The position numbers were made by a program, and so were the translations under genes. The notes under the pieces are model-generated. The model was not told the DNA's origin. It did not search any database and saw only the letters and a program-made list of their open reading frames with translations. From Galaxea fascicularis (lineage: Eukaryota > Cnidaria > Anthozoa > Scleractinia > Euphylliidae), in contig OX419338.1 of NCBI GenBank assembly GCA_948470475.1, positions 17,061,530 through 17,125,529 of the forward strand: DNA of 64,000 bases, given 5' to 3'. Below are positions 1-12,400 of the stretch, one piece after another (within the stretch, counting starts at the first letter, position 1; every line of letters begins with the position of its first letter).

Positions 1-182
1 TGGGAAAATCGTTATAAAAGCGGACAAATAATTATTGAACTCAATCATTTTTGCTTTCTCGTTGTTTTCTCTTTTATGTTTTCGTCCATATTCCATCGAG
101 TTTTTTTTTTTTATAAGTTTAAGTTTAGGAGTGTAGCTTCGTTTCGCTCCGCTTGTAAATACAATCAAGAAATCGTCAGAAC

Positions 183-1050
183 ATGTCTGGCCTCAACTGC
201 AGCAAGACGGAAGCTATGTGGATTGGCGCAAGAGCAGACTGTGATCTAATACCCCCATTCAAACCAACTAAACATGTTTAATTAAACCAGGTTTAGAAAA
301 ATGAAAACCGTTAAAGAAAAACTGGAACTCAAGCTTTTATGCAGGATTTAAATGAACTTAAACATGTTCTTTAATTTGCCCTGAATTTGGAGTAAAGAAA
401 AAAAAAATCAGTAAGCAGCTTTTATAAAGAAAATAATTTTAAACCGTGTTTAACTAAACAGCTTTTTAACATGTTTAAGCTTTGGTGTGAACGGGGCATA
501 ATACTTTGTTTTGGTGGGGCTTGCAATAAACCCCAATATAACTGTTTCCCACAACTGCAAAGATAAAATGCAAAAAGCAAAGAGGACGTTGGGCTGCTGG
601 AAATTCCGGAGACTTAGCCTATTGGGGAAAATTATGGTGTTAAAAAACCTTGTGGTGTCAGAATTAGTATATATACTTGGCTCTCTTCAATCAGATTATG
701 AAGTGATAAAACAACTTAATGCGATATTTCAACAATTCCTTTGGAACGAAAAAGGAGATAAAATAAGGCGAAATGTAATGATAGACACTTTTTTTCAGAA
801 AGTGGGCTTAAAATGATTGTTAAAGCTTCTTTCAACATATCCCTCAAGCGGGCTTGCTGGATTAAAGAAAACTTCAATACTAAAAATAGCAGCAGCTGGA
901 AAAGCATATTTCATTTGGAACTTTAACCCTACGGAAGCAAAGCAGTAGTTCTGGGAGATCCTCATAAAAAAGACATGCAAGAGTTAATTCAAACATCTGA
1001 TCCTCTTGTTTAAAGAGATTCTGACATCTCTTTCGAGGAAAAGTTGACAT
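183..1050 (+). mobile_element. L1/Tx1-type LINE reverse transcriptase relic, split by a MITE
   Basis: A decayed C-terminal reverse transcriptase segment. The peptide at 183-245 has the SGLNCSKTEAMWIG pattern, which in L1/Tx1 elements precedes the RT thumb. After a 250-bp insertion the reading resumes at about 511-816, with the RRLSLLGKIMVLKNLVVSEL and QQFLWNEKGDK patterns typical of the region after the catalytic YADD box. A frameshift near 816 ends the frame, but homologous sequence continues to about 1050. There is no intact catalytic box and no 5' part. The family call rests on recognised motifs only. Confidence 0.75.
251..498. mobile_element. MITE nested in the LINE relic
   Basis: The ends are inverted repeats. 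The left end runs ACCCCCATTC at 251-260 and continues to a TAAACATGTTTAA-like stretch. The right end is GAACGGGGCA at 489-498, preceded by its mirror image. TAAT flanks both sides (247-250 and 499-502), consistent with a target duplication. It interrupts the reverse transcriptase reading of the surrounding LINE, so it is the younger insertion. No coding capacity. Confidence 0.7.
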
Positions 1051-1227
1051 CTGCTAAACACCTCATGTCACAACCCTTATGGTGCAATTCACTGTTAGAA
1101 AATGGTCACACCCATTCAGCTAATTAGTGCCCCGTATTTGCGTGCTCTATATCCATAAACTGTCTTAAGTCACGTAAAAAGGGCGGGGACATTGAAGCAC
1201 AGGGAAATTGTAGGGTGAAATAACTAC

Positions 1228-1500
1228 TCATTAGTAAGCTCTATTTAGAGCATACTAATAATGCCTTTTGTTTTCCTTTGTCTAAAAGCCTATTTAGTAT
1301 GCTCTATATAGATCGTTTTCACATGACGTTACGGCAGCCATGTTGGTGCACAAAAACAAAGGAATGGCGGCCATGTTAGTACACAAGGCTAACCCTCTGG
1401 GAATTGAACTCTGTTTTTATGCAATACTTTCTTTTGTTTTTCTGTGACAATATGGTCGTTGCTCGCGTGACTGAAAACGATCTATAGAGCATACTAATGA
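1228..1500. mobile_element. Foldback MITE with repeated TTAGTATGCTCTAT ends
   Basis: The segment TTAGTATGCTCTATATAGAT at 1294-1313 is mirrored at about 1478-1498 (ATCTATAGAGCATACTAA), enclosing about 200 bp. A smaller palindrome of the same motif lies at 1228-1262. The core contains CGTTTTCACATGACG-like sequence often seen in coral foldback repeats. No ORF. Confidence 0.6.
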
Positions 1501-1788
1501 GTATATGGAGCATGCAGTTATAACAATGACAATTTTATATGAAGTTTTCGCTTTTCGTAACTTAAGCAAGAGATTAATTATCAAAATAACAAAACCCAGT
1601 TCGACTTAACAATTTTTAGGAAAAATTAAACGAAATAGTGGTCTCACCGTCTTTAGATAGAATATTTAGATCATAGTCTTCGCGGAAATGTCTCAGCAAT
1701 CCAGTTGAAAATGCAAACAAGGAGTTCGCCGGGTATGGCCTGCCATCACCTGTCATGACTTCCAATATAAAAATCGTAAATGGTTTGA

Positions 1789-2880
1789 AAACCTACGCAT
1801 ACCGATCGACTACTTGACGAATTCTCTTACAACCCTATTTCACACAAAGCAACGACAATACGTACCCTAACGAGACGAGCGCAACTAGTTTGCGACTCAC
1901 ACGACAGTTTAACAGACAAACGCGAGTACCTAAACAACGTTTTCAGTAAAAACAACTACAACCGCGACTTCGTCAGACGCAACATCTACCGTGCAGAACC
2001 TAACGTTACGAACACCAACGCGACACCTATCACTACAGCTACGATACCTTACATCAAAGACACATCTGAAACCATTGCACGCATCCTACAGCCCTACAAC
2101 ATCCGTGTTGCTCACAAACCAATCACCACTTTACGGCAACTACTGACGAACGTTAAGGACAAAGACGAACCAAAGGACAGACAAGGAGCAGTTTACAAGA
2201 TCAAATGCTGCGACTGCCAGGCTACCTATATCGGTGAGACCGGCAGAAACAGTGAACGTAAGACTGACTGAACACAAACGAGTGACGAGAAATGGTGACC
2301 TCAACAATAACATTGCTGAACACCATTCACAGACAAACCACAGGATCGACTGGGACTCTGATCAGTGCGTTATATACAGTACTAATTACTACCAACGGAT
2401 CGTACTGGAAAGCTGGTTTACTAACTTAGAACAGACACCACTAAACCGTTGCTTACAACTTCCCGCACCTTACAAACGACTCGTCGACGACATAAACAAA
2501 GGACAAACAAAAGACTGACCGACAACAACACACGTACAGACACGGATTAATCACTGTTTACAACAGACAAACAACAGACCGACATTTTACTAACAATACA
2601 CGTACATACATTAGACTAACAAAAGACGGATCGAGACGCACCAATCACTGTGTACAGTCTTCACAGCCAATGACAACTAGGCTTGACAGTCGACCAATAA
2701 TATCACGACTTCGTTGACCAATCACATCAACGGCCAGAGTATTTATACCATCTACTGACGTTACACAAATCACTTGACTCTGATGATGACTTCCGCTCAG
2801 GTTGTCGAAACGTCAGTCAATGTCACCACAAACAGTCTTTCTCAGGACTACACTCACCCGGACGATCGTACTCCACTTAA
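1789..2880 (+). mobile_element. Penelope-like retroelement, 3' part with GIY-YIG endonuclease
   Basis: One frame is open from 1789 to about 2270. It reads from a KPTHTDRLLDE motif, typical of the end of the Penelope reverse transcriptase, through a NNYNRDFVRRNIY segment and into the GIY-YIG endonuclease (AVYKIKCCDCQATYIGETGR). A one-base shift near 2250 moves the rest, including LESWFTNLEQTPLNRC, into the frame ending at 2518. After the stop comes about 300 bp of untranslated tail ending in a hammerhead-like motif, as in Penelope terminal repeats. The catalytic RT half is absent, so the copy is 5'-truncated and dead. A second, inverted piece of the same family lies at 20285-20660. Confidence 0.88.
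2774..2827 (+). ncRNA. Hammerhead ribozyme-like motif of the Penelope terminal repeat
   Basis: The conserved core CTGATGA is at 2780-2786 and GAAAC at 2807-2811. The intervening stem II can pair GAC with GTC and CC with GG. After GAAAC, a short stem III (AC with GT around GTCA) leads to the cleavage triplet GTC at 2816-2818. Stem I is weak (TGAC with GTCA across a small bulge). Penelope-like elements are known to carry hammerheads in their terminal repeats, which supports the reading. Activity is not shown by sequence alone. Confidence 0.6.
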
Positions 2881-5578
2881 TTATGCTAAGCTTGATTTAT
2901 GCAAATACATGGAAAACAGGCACGCGTCAAAGGTTTGAAACGGCCAAAAAAAGAGCATTTAGCGGGGAGAAGACTACAGTGATTGCCTTCTCCCTCACAG
3001 ACGGTTCTTCACACTCTACGAAGTCAAACACACGGAACACATCACTTTTCAAATGGAAAACAAGTGACTTCCCGAATCCTGTTAAACACGTGATTGTTTT
3101 AATTATTTCCCTCTGTTGAGCTTTCAGGCTGAGATCGCTGTGTTTGCCAGCTTTTCTCAACGCAAAATCCAAAGCCTTGTCAAAGAGTCACGCCGTTTCG
3201 GATTTGGTTAGTCAAGCATGCGCTTTGAAGTCTCTATAGCCAGATTTTGGCTACGATTAATGTGGAGTTTCCCAGAGCCTTCGAGACGCGAAGCCCGAGA
3301 AGAGGTCTGGGGTCGGGAACGGAGCGTGTTGTGCTTCGAAGTGGGTGTTGAGTTTACGAGTAAAAGTGAGACCTTTGTAGCTCGTTACATTGTGATAACA
3401 AATAAAAAAGTTACAAAAAGAAAACGCAAAACTTGTATGCTAGACAGGAAGAAAATGAAGAAATGAGCAAGAGAAAGACAAAAATATCCACGCGAATGTA
3501 TTTGCGGCACGTGATCACTTAGATGTAAAGATTGCGTGACATTGATCTGCGTCTGATTTTTAGTTCAGTTAGTTCCTTCACTTCTTGTCTGTTTTCATAA
3601 GAAATATTCACTACATAACCCAGACGATGCTTTAAACGCAAGACATGGATCCAGGTCCTGCAAAAATATTGCATATGCCAGGGAAAGGTGGCACTTAGAA
3701 AATGCCGCCGCCATATGAAAAGGCCGGTGGCTGAGCGCGGCAACAAGAGACAGTAAAATTAGCTAAGAACTTCAAAATTATTTGCATTCACACACCCATT
3801 TGGAAGGTAAGCTTTCATCGAAGTATTCAGGTTTACCGCGTAGTTTTAATGGGAAAGGGCAGAAATTTTCAGTGGTCTACCTAGAAAGCGAGCTAAAGCG
3901 AGCCGAATTGTTTACATTTACTGGTTAAACAAAATGTCTTCGAAAGGTCAAATTGGGTCAACTTGCATGTGGCCGCTCGTCTCAGAAATAACTTTTGCCA
4001 AGAAAAATTTATACCACGTTCAAAAGCAGCTCTTTTACTTGTTAGAATTGAGATTTGAAAGAATTCTACATGATACCTGTTCTGTTCTGGGGGCACCTGT
4101 GTTGATCCTACTATTAATTCAAAATAAGATTGTAAACTGCGTGGCCGCAATTTGCGCCTAAAAAGCAGTCTGGAAAAGTCCCCCAAAAAGTGTTGTAAAG
4201 CGCTTTGAGCCCTTTGGATAAAAGCCCTATATAAATCCTCATCATTATTATTATACCGAGTATGTTTTGAGATGTCTGAAAACGGTATGGAACTTTTGAT
4301 TTTCAAAGTCTGGAAATTTCGGTTGTGTTCGCTTGCCCGCCAGGAATTTGGAATTATAATGTAAGTCTAAAATATCATGAAAGCAGCTCAGCAATGCCTC
4401 CTAAATAAAATTATAAACTAAGGAAAACCATAATTTGCTATGCGCCTTCACGCGAGTTCGATTATCTGTTGATGAAATTTGACCTCATTTCTGTGATTTT
4501 TCGGCTTCACGGGTTGTCGACGGTTTTTCGTAATTTTCTCCAAAATGTAAAACCTCCAGAACGTAAGACTTAGGCCATCCCCTCTTTTTTCTCCATTTAG
4601 CGTCGTCGACCGACCCATGGGCCAGATTTTCGCGTTTTCAAAAAAAAAAAGTTACGCAGAAGGCAATGAAGGCAATGACACATTATTTCAAACAAATGTC
4701 ACTTTAATCTGAAACATAAGCAGTTTTTTGCCTTATAGATTTTGTTTTTACTTCATACTTCAACTACAGCTTTGGTGGTTCATCCTTTTTCCCTGTTCTC
4801 GTTTAATTTTAACAACGACATCGATTTTTCCTTTCTCCATTGCCGCCATGTTGACTTTGTAACCACACCTTGTTGTTTCCAGGCTCCACGGATATTATGC
4901 TGAGGTGCCGGGCCTCCTAGCTCCAGACTCCTTTTCCAGTTTTTTTCCCCTTTTCCGACCGACTGACCGACCCAAAATCAGAAAACGCATTCGACAATAA
5001 AAGAGAAAAAAAAGGTAATGCCTCTGGACGAAATATCAAGGCGTCTATTTTTCCTACCTTGTGCCGCCCCTCACGCAGTGGTTAGGGAGAGTGGCTCTTA
5101 ATCTCTTACAAGGGAGCCACTTCTAAACAGTACAATCTATTTTCAGCTAACTTAAGTTCGCTATTGACTAAAATGTCAGTCACCACTGACCCAAACTCAC
5201 AGTAAAACTCAAGGCCTTCAGGGAAAATCTCAGTCTGGGTCCACTTGACTTGTATGTACAGCACAGCCTCTTGTCACCTCTCAGTCTTTCCGAGGTGTCA
5301 TGACTACATTAGCGTCTATACCAACTACAACTGGCTACTAGAGTCTTTATATACTATAATGTAAAGTATACTAGAACTTCTGGAAGTTTACAGCACAACT
5401 ATTCATGTAGCAATGCATCACTGACTACTTCATCCAGTAGAGAGTTCTAGACTGTTCTATAGTGTGACAGTATTTACATTGCGTGACGGAACATTCTGGA
5501 ATTTTACAGAAACTTATTATTTACATTTGCTTTCCATAAAAAATGCACTATTGAATTATTGGAGTCCAACTTTTACAT
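2881..5578. other. Gene-less stretch with SINE-like tail at 4178-4258
   Basis: No ORF here looks coding. The only recognisable item is 4178-4258, where GTAAAGCGCTTTGAGCCCTT followed by a CTATATAAAT box and an (ATT)n tail resembles the conserved 3' tail shared by many marine-animal SINEs. A(8-11) and T(7-9) runs are scattered through the stretch. Confidence 0.4.
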
Positions 5579-5783
5579 TTAACCCTTTCAACCTTAAGAG
5601 TGATCAGCATCAAATTGCTGCTTGTAATATCGACAATAGTCACAAGAATTATGCGGACAACATCACACAAGATGAATTTGCTTCATATTATAACAACTTC
5701 TACCTACAACAGTGTGTCTATAGGCAATGTGTAGGGGCAGCATATGAAAATTTAAATTTTGATCTTAGGGTTTAAATGGTTAA
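5579..5783. mobile_element. 205-bp MITE with TTAACCCTTTCAACC ends
   Basis: The left end TTAACCCTTTCAACC (5579-5593) is mirrored with two mismatches at 5769-5783. The core (GAGTGATCAGCATCAAATT and onwards) matches a short repeat I recognise as very common in coral intergenic DNA. The 103-codon ORF overlapping it is therefore not counted as a gene. Confidence 0.65.
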
Positions 5784-6469
5784 GGGACTTATTTACCACT
5801 CAGGTCCCTACATGGCAAGAGCCTACTAAGTGATAAGAGTGCTGATACGCTTCTACTTCCCCCCACCCCCACCCCAACCCCCAGATGAGATGTTGTCCGT
5901 CATTCACACACCAGAGAGAAGCAACATGGAGAAACGTCTGTTAATGTCTAAGAAAACAGCACAACAGCTGTCGCTAGTCTATCAACTACACTTTCAAATA
6001 TGGTGTCTTGAATTTGCTGATTTGACTCCACTGCATGGTTGATGTGGACTGTACTATACCCTAAGAGACTTGATTACCAGCAGTACGGAAATCGACTTTG
6101 TCTCCATACCCATATCAGTCAAAACTAGCACCCTCAGTGCCTTAGCTAGCCTTACAACGCAGTTACAAATACCTTAAACCGGGGCTGTTAACCTTACCTG
6201 GCATCAAGCATATCTATCAACGACGTTTCACTTTGTAAAAGTAACTGCCACCAGGTTGATGAACCAAAGACGTTTGGCAAATGGATATTGGAAGAGCACA
6301 TTTACGTGTAAATAGCATGACTGTCAAAATGTGGCCTGAGAGGGATTAACTGTTTACTTGATGGTTCTGCCTTCACATTGAACTCACGACTGTATAATTA
6401 TGTAATATTGAAGAGGACTAAAATGCCAAACAAATTATTACTTTTGTTGTATTTGTCTTCTCCTGATAG
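5784..6469. other. Gene-less stretch upstream of the first readable spermidine synthase exon
   Basis: I see a short C-rich run at 5860-5882 and nothing convincingly coding. In particular, I cannot find the exon with the glycine-rich SAM-binding loop (IGGGDGG type) that should precede exon 6470-6624. The missing upstream exons must lie before this window or be lost. Confidence 0.4.
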
Positions 6470-9400
6470 GAAGTGATTGGCATTTGTAAGAAGTATCTGC
6501 CAAACATGGCCTGCGGTTATCATTCATCCAAGCTCACCCAACGTATTGGAGATGGATTTGAATATTTGAAGCAACATGAAAATGGAATTTGATGTTGTTA
6601 TTACTGATTTATCAGATCCTGTAGGTATGTTTACTAAAGGAGAGTTTGTATTTTTTATTTTTATTTTTTTTTTTGTGGTGCGTGTGTCCAAGAGATCGTC
6701 GTAACGAGGTATAGTTTTTCATCATTGATCCCAGATTTTGGCCCAAAATACTGATCCCTGATCCCAAAAACGTAGCAAAGTCTTATCCCTGATCCCACTC
6801 AAAAATTTTGCTAATCCTGATCTCATGCCTTGTGATTCCAGATCCTGGGTCGGTGGTCCTTGATCTCAGATACCTCGTTATTACCCTGAACTGTGTATTT
6901 CGAAGCGCTTAGCATTGCATTCACTTGCTAAGGACGCAACAGTAAATAATTAGATGTGTAGGAAATAAACGATAAAATAATGAACGAGAAATTACCACTT
7001 TTTTTTCTTCAATAGGACCAGCGGAGTCTTTGTTTAAAGAAGCGTATTACGAACTCACGAAGAAAGCTTTGAAACATGACGGTGTCCTGTGCTCCCAAGG
7101 TAATCTAAGAAAATTCAGGCCAGCATGCATGGTGACCAACATCCAGGGATTGCTATCATTTGTTCACTTTTTGTCTTCGACAATTTCTGAACTCACTTCT
7201 TACTATCATATACGTTTCCCAAAATTTTTGCTGCCACATTTGAACATGTTTTAGGTTGATTTTATCGATCAAATTTTGGCTGTGGTATGTATTCCGCATG
7301 GAGATTCATAAGATGCTTTAGTATGCTTTTGTAATCTCTTAAGTGGCGTTTTTATTTCATTTTGTTTTTGAGCACTGTTCCCGTTTTTCCATTGGGAACG
7401 TTCCCATCATGGACAATTGTTCCTGTTTTGAGTGGTCCTTTTAGCATCAAAAGGAACAAACTGTTGTGCTAAATGGGAACAAATTGTTCACTTAGGGCTA
7501 AAAAGGACCTTTTGTTCCGAATGTTTTACATTGAAAGGAACGTTTTGTTCCTTAAATGAGTGACTTAGGAACAAGTGTTCCCAACGGTATTGTTCCCCTT
7601 TTATCCATTTTGGTCCTTTTTGTGCAGTTGAGGAACAATTGTTCCTATTAATGCGTTCCCTTTTGGAATAGCTGTTCCTTTATGCTGGCGTGAGGAACTT
7701 TAGTTCCCAAATACTTGCGTTCTTTTTTCTTGTAAAGGAACGTTTGTTCTTTTCTTTCGTCGTTCCTGCTTTGAAAATTGGTTCCTTTTCATTCATTTGA
7801 GGAACAATTGTTCCGATTAATGGTTCCGTTTTGAATGAAATGTTCCTTTTTATTGGCACGTGGAACAGTTTGTTCCTAAACACAAGTTCCTGTTTGTGTA
7901 AATTGGTTCCTATTTAGAAAACGGCAGTTCCTTTGTGCATGTCGTTCAACAGAAACATTCTTCTATTCTTGCCATCTATGTTTATCGCTTTTAAAATGGC
8001 AAAACCTTTGGTGTAATGGTTTTAAGCTGGAAAGGACTCGAAACACAGTCAATAACATATTTTAAAAGACATGTCGGGGCGCTTATTGACTTGTTCGGAC
8101 AAGGTTGAACATAATTGCACAAACGTCATATGTCACCTTAGATTTGCAAGTTTAATTACGAATAGCACACACTGCCATGCCTGAGCAAGCGGAGGCAAGT
8201 TGGGACAAGTTGCACAATGCAGCCATTCTTTTTTTCCGTCGCCTGTGTAGTTTGTTCACTATTCATGTAAGTGGAACAAACTGTGTGAATCACACAGATG
8301 TCAGAGATGACCAAGAAAGGCAAGGTTGACTGGTCGAAAATTGATGGCTCGTCACCGAAACCCAAACGGCTTCACTTGGAAAAGGACCAAACAGATAGCT
8401 TGTATCACTGTCCAATACAGGTCTGTGATCACGATGGATTTAAAAGTCAACGCGGTTGCAGGAAACACGTGAACACCAAGCACAGTTGGTTCTTTTTCTT
8501 TGACGAAAAGCCCGATCAGCGAGGGCTCGATACAAGTATCAAGGAACTTGCCGATGTTGATAAATCGAGTGAAATACCAAAAACAGTTTGCAGAGTATTG
8601 CCTTCAGTTTCAGTTTCCAGCCAAATTGGAGAATCATTCACGAAATGGTTGACTGGAAGTGGTGGGGGTTGCAAGAAAGATCGCACAGCTCAGCAGATAG
8701 TCAAGAGGTGCTTCAAATTTCTCAAATTTTGCTGCGAAGACGAGGAGGAATTGAGTTTTGAAGTGCTAGACTTTAGCCTGTGTTCTCACAGTCTGTTATT
8801 CAAGTTTATCGATCACTTGCAAGACGAATGCAAGCTAGGACACGGTGGAAGATTGGGCTACATTGATGCCACCTCTGAAATGATCGACTTCAGAAAAATA
8901 AATGGCGCCTCAGACACAGTCCTTCGAAACTTGTCATCGACAGAATTGTGCCTCAAAAGAGCTCGCAAGACGGTGGCAAAGATGATGAGATTGCAATGGA
9001 CACAAGATCTAGACATTGAAACTCTGGATGTTAGGGGACACTGGGCAACCATGGAAGAACTGTTAGAAGTGGTAACGTTTCATTTGCCTCGTTACGAAAA
9101 CACCGTGAAGACGTGCAAGGCAGGTCAGGGTCAAGTCAACCCCTCGGACCTTACATTCGCCACGAAATTTGTGGCGGTGTATTTGTTCATCAAGGTGAAG
9201 GGGTCTCGCCCTATGACGTATCAGTACTTGACAGTCGATATGGTTAGAACAGCCAAGGAGAACGGGGGATTCATTGACCAGAAAAAGTTCAAGACTGCTG
9301 GCAAGTACGGATTCGACTCGTTGATTCTGACCGACGCAAGCATGCAGCTGCTCGATACCTACATCAATTACGTAAGGCCATTGCTCAAACCCCAGTGCGA

Positions 9401-12400
9401 GTTCGTTCTGGTCACGAGAAACGGAGGCCAACACAGCAAATTGGGCGACGTCATGAGTAAACTAGTCTTTGACGCAATCGGAAAGTACATTCACCCGACG
9501 CGCTATCGCCAAATCGTCGAAACAGAAAGCCTCAATCAGCTCACTAGCAAAGAGCAAAGAATTTTGTCGGAAGATCAGAAACACAGCTCGACCGTCGCTA
9601 AAGTGCACTATCAAAAGCAGAGGTCGCGCGAAGTTGCTGCGAAGGCTCACGAGTGTCTGCAAAAGCTACAAGGTACTAAGGGCTCTGAAGTGGATAAGGA
9701 GGTGAACACGAGGTTTGGCGATTCAACTTCAAGTTCTGCGACACTGGCTGAAAGCACAGAATCGAAAAGCGTAGAGTGCCCTGAGAGGGATGCCCCACCT
9801 TCGAACCAATTGCGAATCCAAAGAAGTCAGCGCAGGGTGTTGAAATTTACAGCATACGAGGACGAGGTTCTTAAGAAAGGAATTGCTAAGCACGGATTTG
9901 GACAATGGACAGCGATTTTGAGAGATTCCGAGTACACATTTCAAGACTTCAGAACAGCAGACTCTCTAAAGAAAAGGGCGGGACTCAAATTTTCTTAGCC
10001 AAAATCAACTATAACTATGCCTTAAACGAGATCATTTTTGACTGGAAAAATACTTCATTGCTTCTTCGTTAACCCCTTTGGGTTTTAGTCAAAATTTCCA
10101 CTTTGCTGAAATCTTGCACACAGCTCAACTAAGAATAGAAATAATGTTTTCGGAGTTTTTAGAAGCATTTAAACATAATTTCTAGACTCCTCTTTGAAAT
10201 AGGCAAAGTTTCAGCCAAATTCAAAATTTGGCCCAAAACCATGGGAGAACCCCTTTGGGTTTTGGTCAAAATTTCAATTTTGCTGAAATCTTGCACACAG
10301 CTCAACTAAGAATAGAAATCATGTTTTGGGAGACTCCTCTTTGAAATAGGCAAAGTTTCAGCCAAATTCAAAATTTGACCCAAAACCACGGGTGAACCCC
10401 TTTGGGTTTTGGTCAAAATTTCAACTTTGCTGAAATCTTGCATACTCTCTTAAGAGAAGAGCAGGACTCAAATTTTCATCGGGACCATGCTCCTGAACTG
10501 AACACTTTTTTCTAAACGCCGAGATATGTTTCTTTTTTTGGAATGTATATCTGCTACTCAGAAAACTTATCGTGCTTCTGCATTCAACTAAAGATTGTAA
10601 TACGAACCAAGCCGTTTCATAAGTTAATGACTCTCGCAATTTTATTCACGGTACCCAAACAAAATGAGAATTCAGTTTCTCGGTGTTGAAATTTACGGCG
10701 GATGAGGACGAGATTCTAAAGAAAGGCATTGATAAGCACGTTCTTGGGAAATGGATTGTAGTTTTGAGACATCTAGATGTCAGTTTTCAGAGAGGCAGGT
10801 TGGCCCCTAAATGGACTATACAGGACTAAGGGAAATAGTGTGAGAAGGTACAAGTCCACACATGTGTAATTAAGCACAAAGTTCATTTAATTTTTGACCA
10901 AATTGCATCGATAACATGGACAACTTTGCTTGCTTTCGACTAAAAAAAAAAACAACAACACCAACAACAACGTGCTTTGTTTTTCGTCTTGTTTACACAT
11001 CTAGTTTTGACTTGCGCTCGAGAAATAATTTGTAATAGTGTTCCTGGGCGCCTTGCTTGTGCGCTGGCTGCTGGAGGTTCTCTTCCGTTTCGTGGTGCAG
11101 CTTGCCCGGAGCAGTTTGTCAGAGATTTCCCAGTCGCGTTTCTGACGCATCGGTGGAGCACGAGTACTCGGGATGGGTGTGATGAAAATTCTGTCGTCGT
11201 CCTCGTCATCGGCATCTCCTCCTCCAGAACTTTGCGTACTTTGAACTTTGAGTACCGGCAGCCTCTCTGAAACACTCGTGACCAGGTGATGCTGTTGCAC
11301 GCTCAACAGACCCAGTGCCGTGCAGACGCGCTTCCGTTCGGCCAAGGCTTCAGCGGTACCATAGGTGCCCAGCGACATGTGGTGATCTTTCAGTTTTTCC
11401 GACAGCGCTCGCATACAGGTCTTCATGTCGGCGCGAATCGCAGGGTCGTTGCTCGTTTGGAAGCGGTCGCAGCACTCCTTGAGCTCCTTTTCCGTGGCTC
11501 GGAGCCAAGCACCCTCGAATGCTTTGCTAGCAGCTTCTCGACGCGCCTGTTCTTGGGCTGCCTTCTGTGCCTGTCGATGGTGCTCAAGGTCCCTCGCGAC
11601 TGGACTGGGGATCGGGTCTTCGGGATCCGAAGAGACGAGTTCCGCGTTCTGGGTCGAGACACCCCTGTTCCTTAGCAGGATTTTGCGCCGTTCGTGCTGT
11701 TCCCTTCTCAACTTCTCCGCTCTGCTCCTCTTGGTCCTCTCTGCCTGAATCATGTGCATCACTTGCCTGTGACGAAGGGTCTCCGGTTGCAGCCCTCTGA
11801 GGCGTTCCTCCAAAGAGAGCATGACGTCGCCCGCCTGGTTGGCATCTGATTGACTGTCGGAAATTTCCGTGGCGTCTTGAGAGCGTTGGTGGCCTTCTAC
11901 GGCAGCTTGCTCGGTGTTTTCGTCCATCTCTTCATCCAGTGACAGCGCTTGTAGTGCTTCTTTCTCGCTCTGCCGCAAGATGCCGTCTTTGTAAAACGAT
12001 CGCTCCTCGTCCGTTTCCGTTTCTGTTTCTTCTTCTTCATCGTCGTCGTCGTCGGGCGCACGGTGTCGTGCCTCCTTGGCCTTTCCTGTGGCCCAGATCA
12101 GACAATCCATGGGGTGCTTTTTCAACCAGGTGGACGCACTCTTTCTCGGGTTCGCCAAACTCTTGAACTGGTATGTCCTCAGTCGTCTGTCCATCGCCGG
12201 TTGATCGGACGGTCCAAAGTTGAGTCTTCTCTGACTGGTTATCAACATGGGAGAACGATTTATGAAGGACTTCGCTCTCTGATACTTGACGTCGTACGCG
12301 GAATAACCACCCTGCGTCAACGTTTTCCAGTCGTCGATGTCGAGGGTTGACTCCGTCGCCTCATCCAGAAATATCACCTCCGTGAACGGCGTAATCATGG

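Noticed and set aside
3893..4306. 137-codon minus-strand ORF
   Set aside because: It runs through the SINE-like tail and has no recognisable domain.
5464..5775. 103-codon ORF
   Set aside because: It overlaps a typical 205-bp MITE and has no protein-like features.
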